Shown here: one piece after another, positions 43,553 through 47,308 of the stretch | Layout: every line of letters starts with the position of its first letter | Numbering within the stretch: the stretch's first letter is position 1 | Source: Armatimonadota bacterium | Lineage (GTDB): Bacteria > Armatimonadota > Hebobacteria > GCA-020354555 > CP070648 | Length of the DNA: 47,308 nucleotides | Reading direction: 5' to 3' | NCBI GenBank assembly: GCA_035527535.1 | Contig: DATLAK010000099.1 | Coordinates: 1-47,308 of the forward strand | Notes under the pieces: generated by a model | The model's input: only the letters and a program-made list of their open reading frames with translations | The model's database searches: none | Told to the model about the DNA's origin: nothing | Program-made: the position numbers and the translations under genes

Positions 43553-44254
43553 GTGATCAAGGTAGCAGCCATCATTCCCGCCTACAACGAGGAGCGCCGC
43601 ATCGGGGCGGTGCTGTCCGTGGTGGAGCGAGCGGGCCTGTTTGACGACATCGTGGTAGTGGACGACGGGTCCACCGACCACACGCTGGAAAAGCTGCCCA
43701 CGAATAACGGCGTGCGCGCCCTGCGTCTGGCTGAGAACGTCGGCAAGGGTGGGGCGATGTGGGCAGGGGTTCACGGTACGGACGCTGACATCGCGCTGTT
43801 CCTGGATGCGGATCTCGTGGGCCTGCAGCGCGAACACCTGCGCTCGCTGGTCGAGCCGGTGGCCGCGGGCGAGGCCGACATGTGTGTCGGGGTGTTCCGC
43901 CACGGGCGCTACTGGACCGATCTCGCCCAAAGGCTGGTGCCCTACATCTCGGGGCAACGCGCGCTGCGCCGCGAGACATTCTTGAGCGTGCCGCGGGTGC
44001 GCTTCGCGCGCTCCGGCGTCGAGGTCGCGCTCACCTATCATGCGCGGGTGCAGGGCTGGCGCGTTACAAGCGTTCCGCTGGTGGGAATAACGCATGTGAT
44101 GAAGGAGGAGAAGATGGGCGCGCTGCGCGGGCTGTGGGCACGCACAGGCATGTACTGGGAGATCGCCAGCTACATCTCCAGCGAGCGGTGCAGACGCAGC
44201 GCGAGCGGCGCGCTGCGCTCCCTGCGCAGGTTGCTCGGAGAGCAGCCCGAGTAG
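43553..44254 (+). CDS. GT2 family glycosyltransferase (DPM/GpgS-like)
   Basis: 233-aa GT-A enzyme. VAAIIPAYNEERRIGAVLSV, IVVVDDGSTDHT, NVGKGGAMWAG and ALFLDADLVGL (DAD metal motif) are present. The short form without a membrane domain resembles polyprenyl-phosphate or glucosyl-phosphoglycerate type transferases. The GTG start sits only three bases after AGGAGG, which is tight. It lies between two htrA genes, and no functional link is evident. Confidence 0.85.
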   Translation: MIKVAAIIPAYNEERRIGAVLSVVERAGLFDDIVVVDDGSTDHTLEKLPTNNGVRALRLAENVGKGGAMWAGVHGTDADIALFLDADLVGLQREHLRSLVEPVAAGEADMCVGVFRHGRYWTDLAQRLVPYISGQRALRRETFLSVPRVRFARSGVEVALTYHARVQGWRVTSVPLVGITHVMKEEKMGALRGLWARTGMYWEIASYISSERCRRSASGALRSLRRLLGEQPE

Positions 44255-44330
44255 CCATTCGCTGCCGGCCGCGGCTGCACGGCGCCGGCGGCGCGAGGCG
44301 CCCGCGACCGCCGCCATCATCCCCATGCGC

Positions 44331-44383
44331 CCCTAGGCGGCGAAGCCGCCGGGGTGGCGGGCCGATGGGTCGGCCCTAGCCAC
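44331..44383 (-). repeat. Two-hairpin structured repeat, copy D
   Basis: On the minus strand: GTGGCTAGG, inner palindrome GCCGACCCATCGGC, CCGCCAC, CCCGG, inner palindrome CGGCTTCGCCG, CCTAG, GG. It lies 52 bases upstream of the second htrA. Confidence 0.72.
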
Positions 44384-44435
44384 AACGATCCGATTCACGA
44401 TTGCAGGCCATGAGAGCAGGAGGAGGTTGTTGGGA

Positions 44436-45938
44436 ATGCGCAACCGCAGATACGCCGTAACCATTTCGATCGCGTGGCTCGTCGCGCTCTTGATCGTGCT
44501 GGCCGCCGCGGCGGGAGTGGCCTATCGCTACCACGGGCTCGTGGGCAGCGCCGCGGCCGCCACGCTGGAGCCGCCGAAGGAGCTGACGACGCTGCAGCAG
44601 GGCTTCATCGCCTTGGCCGAGCGCGCGAAGCCGTCGGTGGTCAACATCAGCATCGAGCAGAAGGCACAACCGCCATCGGGCGAGCAGTCAGTCCCGCCCG
44701 GAATGGAGGAACTGTTCAAGTTCTTTCGGCGTCAGTTCGGCGACCAGTTCGATTTTCGCACCGAGCCGCCGTCGGCCCAGCCGCGCAAGAGTCTGGGCTC
44801 GGGCGTCATCATTGATCCGCGCGGCTACATCCTCACCAGCGCCCATGTCGTGCGCGACGCGGATCGCGTGACGGTGACGCTGGGCGACGACAAGGAGCGC
44901 AAGGCGACGATCGTGGCCAGCGACCCCCAGACCGACCTGGCGGTGATCAAGATCGAGAACGAAGCACGATTGGTCGCGGCGCCGCTTGGCGACTCGGACC
45001 GCGAGCGCGTCGGCTCCTGGGTCATGGCCATCGGCAGCCCGCTGGGGCTGGAGCAGACGGTCACCGTCGGCGTCATCAGCGCCAAGAAACGCTCCTTCGA
45101 GAATCCCAACGTCAGTGAGCGCCGCTTTCGCGACATGATCCAGACCGACGCGGTCATCAACCCCGGCAACAGCGGAGGCCCGCTGCTCAATCTCAAGGGC
45201 GAGGTCATCGGCATCAACACTATGATCGTCAGCGGCACCGGCTTCAGCATCGGCTTAGGCTTCGCCATCCCCATCAACGGCGCCACCAGGCGGGTGATCG
45301 AGACCCTCAAGTCGGGGGGAACGCCGACGCGCGGGCTGCTGGGGGTGCACGTGCGGGCGCTGGATGAGGCGTTGGCATCGAACTACGGCGTGGATAAGGG
45401 CGCCTACGTCAATGACGTCGTCGCTGGCAGCCCGGCCGAGCAAGCCGGGATCAAGGCGGAAGACATCATCGTCCAGTTCGGCGACACCAAGATCGGCGAT
45501 GCGGACGAACTGGTGGGTGCGGTGGAGCAAACCAAGCCCGGCAGTCGGACCCCCGTGGTCGTCGTCCGCAGCGGCGCGCACAAGACCCTGCAGGTCACCG
45601 TCGGCCAGGTCCAGGGCCAGACCGCCGGCGCGACCGTCGCCTCCGCCACCGGCAAGCTGGGGGTCACGGTCAGCGACATCACGCCGGCGCTGCGCGAGCG
45701 CTATCGCCTGCAACGCGACCAGGGAGTGGTAGTCACCAAGGTTGATCCCAACGGTGACGGCGCTCGCGCCGGACTGGAGCCGGGCGACGTGATCGTGAAG
45801 ATCAACCACGCGGAGATTACGGCGGTGGCGGATTACGAGGGGGCGGTCGGCCGCCTCAAGGCGGGCGACGCGGTGGTGATCCGGATGGGGCGCGGCAGTG
45901 GCGTGTTCACCCTCACCATCCGCAGCCTCGGCGAGTAA
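44436..45938 (+). CDS. HtrA/DegP-family serine protease, two PDZ
   Basis: 500-aa exported protease-chaperone. An N-terminal signal anchor (ISIAWLVALLIVLAAAAGV) precedes an LA-loop insert (FKFFRRQFGDQFDF). The triad is His137 (LTSAHVVRD), Asp167 (QTDLAVIK) and Ser246 (NPGNSGGPLL). Two PDZ domains follow at ~300-390 and ~405-495 (VDPNGDGARAGLEPGDVIVK). The DegP/DegQ arrangement suggests an oligomeric periplasmic quality-control protease. ATG 44436 is chosen over TTG 44427 because AGGAGG (44421-44426) is then nine bases upstream. Confidence 0.94.
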   Translation: MRNRRYAVTISIAWLVALLIVLAAAAGVAYRYHGLVGSAAAATLEPPKELTTLQQGFIALAERAKPSVVNISIEQKAQPPSGEQSVPPGMEELFKFFRRQFGDQFDFRTEPPSAQPRKSLGSGVIIDPRGYILTSAHVVRDADRVTVTLGDDKERKATIVASDPQTDLAVIKIENEARLVAAPLGDSDRERVGSWVMAIGSPLGLEQTVTVGVISAKKRSFENPNVSERRFRDMIQTDAVINPGNSGGPLLNLKGEVIGINTMIVSGTGFSIGLGFAIPINGATRRVIETLKSGGTPTRGLLGVHVRALDEALASNYGVDKGAYVNDVVAGSPAEQAGIKAEDIIVQFGDTKIGDADELVGAVEQTKPGSRTPVVVVRSGAHKTLQVTVGQVQGQTAGATVASATGKLGVTVSDITPALRERYRLQRDQGVVVTKVDPNGDGARAGLEPGDVIVKINHAEITAVADYEGAVGRLKAGDAVVIRMGRGSGVFTLTIRSLGE

Positions 45939-45991
45939 ACAAACGGCCGCGGGCCGCCCCCAGGCCGGCCCGCCCTATAGCTGGATGAGTG

Positions 45992-46083
45992 CGCTGCCAC
46001 GCTGGCTTGCCCGTCGGCGTGGCAGCGACGCTTTCGGGTCGGCCCGTCCCCCGGGGCATCGTCGCTGCCGGCGCATGCCGGCA
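45992..46083. terminator. Bidirectional terminator hairpins
   Basis: Between convergent htrA and htpX: a perfect 11-bp stem CGCTGCCACGC/GCGTGGCAGCG (45992-46002 with 46017-46027) and a 7-bp stem TGCCGGC/GCCGGCA with loop GCAT (46066-46083). Confidence 0.6.
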
Positions 46084-46099
46084 GTCCGTCATCTTCCCC

Positions 46100-46981
46100 T
46101 CACATCTCCCGCAGCCGGCGGATGCGGTCTTGAATCGGCGGGTGGGTGGAGAAGAGGCTATTGATCTTCCCCTTGTGCTCGGTCAGGGGGTTGATGATAT
46201 AGAGGTGGGCGGTGGCCTTGTTGGCGACCTCCAGCGGCTCGGTGTCCGCCGCCAGCTTCTCCAATGCGCTGGCCAGCCCCTCCGGGTAGCGCGTAAACAT
46301 CCCCCCCTGGGCGTCGGCCAGGTATTCGCGCGACCGCGACAGCGCCAGCTGCATCAGCACCGCCACGATCGGCGCCAGGATCGCCAGCGCCAGCCCTACC
46401 AGCGCGATGATCCCTGAGCCGCCCCCTCGCCGCCGCGAACGCCCCCCGCCCCAGTAGAAGTACCGCATCATCCAGTCGCTGATGAGCGCGATCATCCCCA
46501 CCATCACCGCGACGATGGTCATGAAGCGGATGTCGTAGTCGGCGACGTGCGCCAGCTCGTGCCCGATCACGCCCTCCAACTCGTAGCGATCGAGCTTGGT
46601 CAGCAGGCCGGTGGTAACGGCAACCGCGGCGTGCTGGGGATCGCGCCCGGTGGCGAAGGCGTTGGGGGCGGAATCTTCAATCACGTAGAGCCGCGGCATG
46701 GGCACCCCGGCGGCGATGCTCAGCCCCTCGACCGCGTTGTAGAGCTGGCAATACTGCTCCTTGGTGGCGGGCCGGGCGCGGCTCATCGCCAGCACGATGC
46801 GATCCGAGTAGTAGTAGCTGCCGAAGACGGAGATGATCGCGAACACCAACGCCACTGCGGGCGCGGCGTAACCGAAATCGGTCAGCTCGCCGAAGACATA
46901 GCCCAAGCCGACGATGATGACCACGAACACGATCATCACCAGCAGCGACTTGTTGCGATTGGCGGCGATGGCTTCGTACAT
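46100..46981 (-). CDS. htpX: HtpX-family M48 zinc metalloprotease
   Basis: 293-aa inner-membrane protease that clears misfolded membrane proteins. It has two N-terminal helices (LLVMIVFVVIIVGLGYVF and VALVFAIISVFGSYYY). The zinc motif HELAH (His141, Glu142, His145) follows VIG, and the third ligand Glu lies in SREYLADAQG. Two more helices lie between these, flanking a GGGRSRRRGGGSG loop. C-terminal STHPPIQDRIRRLREM is typical. Its gene follows lemA on the same strand. In many bacteria htpX expression answers membrane stress, matching the neighbouring htrA genes. Confidence 0.95.
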   Translation of the reverse strand: MYEAIAANRNKSLLVMIVFVVIIVGLGYVFGELTDFGYAAPAVALVFAIISVFGSYYYSDRIVLAMSRARPATKEQYCQLYNAVEGLSIAAGVPMPRLYVIEDSAPNAFATGRDPQHAAVAVTTGLLTKLDRYELEGVIGHELAHVADYDIRFMTIVAVMVGMIALISDWMMRYFYWGGGRSRRRGGGSGIIALVGLALAILAPIVAVLMQLALSRSREYLADAQGGMFTRYPEGLASALEKLAADTEPLEVANKATAHLYIINPLTEHKGKINSLFSTHPPIQDRIRRLREM

Positions 46982-47032
46982 GGGAAAGAATGCTCAACCC
47001 CAGAGATCGCGGAGAACGCAGAGAGGAATGTG

Positions 47033-47075
47033 GCCCAGCCGCCCGCGGCTGGGCTGGGGCGCGGCGTGCCGCGCC
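47033..47075. repeat. Two hairpins between lemA and htpX
   Basis: GCCCAGCCG/CGGCTGGGC with a 4-base loop (47033-47054) and GGCGCGGC/GCCGCGCC with loop GT (47058-47075). They could cap the lemA transcript or set the lemA:htpX ratio. Confidence 0.45.
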
Positions 47076-47126
47076 CTCAATCCGCCTCCATCTCCACTGT
47101 CGCGGCGGCCGGCTGGCATCCGGCGC

Positions 47127-47308
47127 CTACTGCTGCTCGCGCGGCGGCTCGGCGGGCGGCCCCTCGCGCGCGAAGTCCACCCGCACCGGCTCGCGCGCGG
47201 CCGCCTCCTCGATCTCGAAGTAGTCGCGCGCGGTGAAGCCGCTGGTGCCGGCGACGATGCTGGCGGGGAAGGTCTGGATCATGGCGTTGAACGTCGCCAC
47301 CACGTCGT
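47127..47308 (-). CDS. lemA: LemA family protein, C-terminal part
   Basis: The last 60 residues of a LemA protein run off the window edge (5' end missing). DVVATFNAMIQTFPASIVAG matches the YN..IQ.FP..I.A family helix, then FTARDYFEIEE and an acidic, Pro-rich tail. LemA proteins are anchored in the inner membrane with a helical bundle outside the cytoplasm, and the lemA-htpX pair is a common operon. Identification rests on this fragment and its neighbour. Confidence 0.85.
   Translation of the reverse strand, partial: DVVATFNAMIQTFPASIVAGTSGFTARDYFEIEEAAAREPVRVDFAREGPPAEPPREQQ

Overview
The window is a GC-rich (roughly two-thirds G+C by eye) bacterial chromosome segment. It carries a lipid A/LPS operon, outer-membrane-type stress proteases and an ECF sigma factor with its anti-sigma, so the cell is a diderm (Gram-negative type). 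The mix of glycoside hydrolases, a Gfo/Idh/MocA oxidoreductase, malectin, zinc-ribbon proteins and divergent Lpx enzymes suggests an uncultured lineage such as Armatimonadota or a neighbouring candidate phylum. That placement is inference and weak. No rRNA, tRNA or CRISPR array was seen.

Layout. 1-381: 3' remnant of an IS1380-type transposase broken by a 25-base dispersed repeat. 709-2932 (-): a two-gene flavoprotein operon (FNR-like subunit plus GltA-like subunit, Nfn or Sud type). 3337-5658 (+): amino-acid permease fused to two universal-stress domains. 5807-9334 (+): zinc-ribbon protein, clan GH-A hydrolase, radical-SAM/HhH DNA-repair-type protein. 9341-14425 (-): GH2 hydrolase, Gfo/Idh/MocA oxidoreductase, cysteine synthase. 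14740-19560: zinc-ribbon gene and remnant, FGGY sugar kinase with yraN, and a sulfatase-fold protein with a malectin protein. 19943-21148 (+): secreted subtilase.

21187-32997 (+) is one long operon behind a near-consensus sigma70 promoter: lpxC, fabZ, lpxA, lpxB-like, an ICMT-family membrane methyltransferase, msbA-like ABC exporter, a waaA-lpxK fusion, an LpxL-type acyltransferase, a GT9 heptosyltransferase and a GT4/GT9 chimera. Together they would make Kdo-lipid A and begin the core. lpxD, lpxH/I and a separate lpxK are absent here. A convergent cluster of four glycosyltransferases (33021-36943, -) probably extends the core or another surface glycan; ftsY (-) follows.

38143-47308 reads as an envelope-stress island. 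An ECF sigma factor, a membrane zinc-finger anti-sigma and a secreted PDZ protein with duplicated flanking domains form a coupled minus-strand operon. Divergent or downstream of it lie an HtrA protease with one PDZ, a small GT2, an HtrA protease with two PDZ domains, then htpX and lemA (-). The order resembles algU-mucA-mucB-mucD/rpoE-rseA-rseB-degP logic, with the RseB position taken by a new domain arrangement.

The most unusual non-coding signal is a family of four ~50-base intergenic elements (19738, 41596, 41703, 44331). Each is built from two adjacent stem-loops with conserved outer stems and different, always palindromic, inner hairpins. One copy is nested inside a second dispersed repeat that also interrupts the transposase at position 61. 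The 41520-41860 interval is a mosaic of such palindromes.
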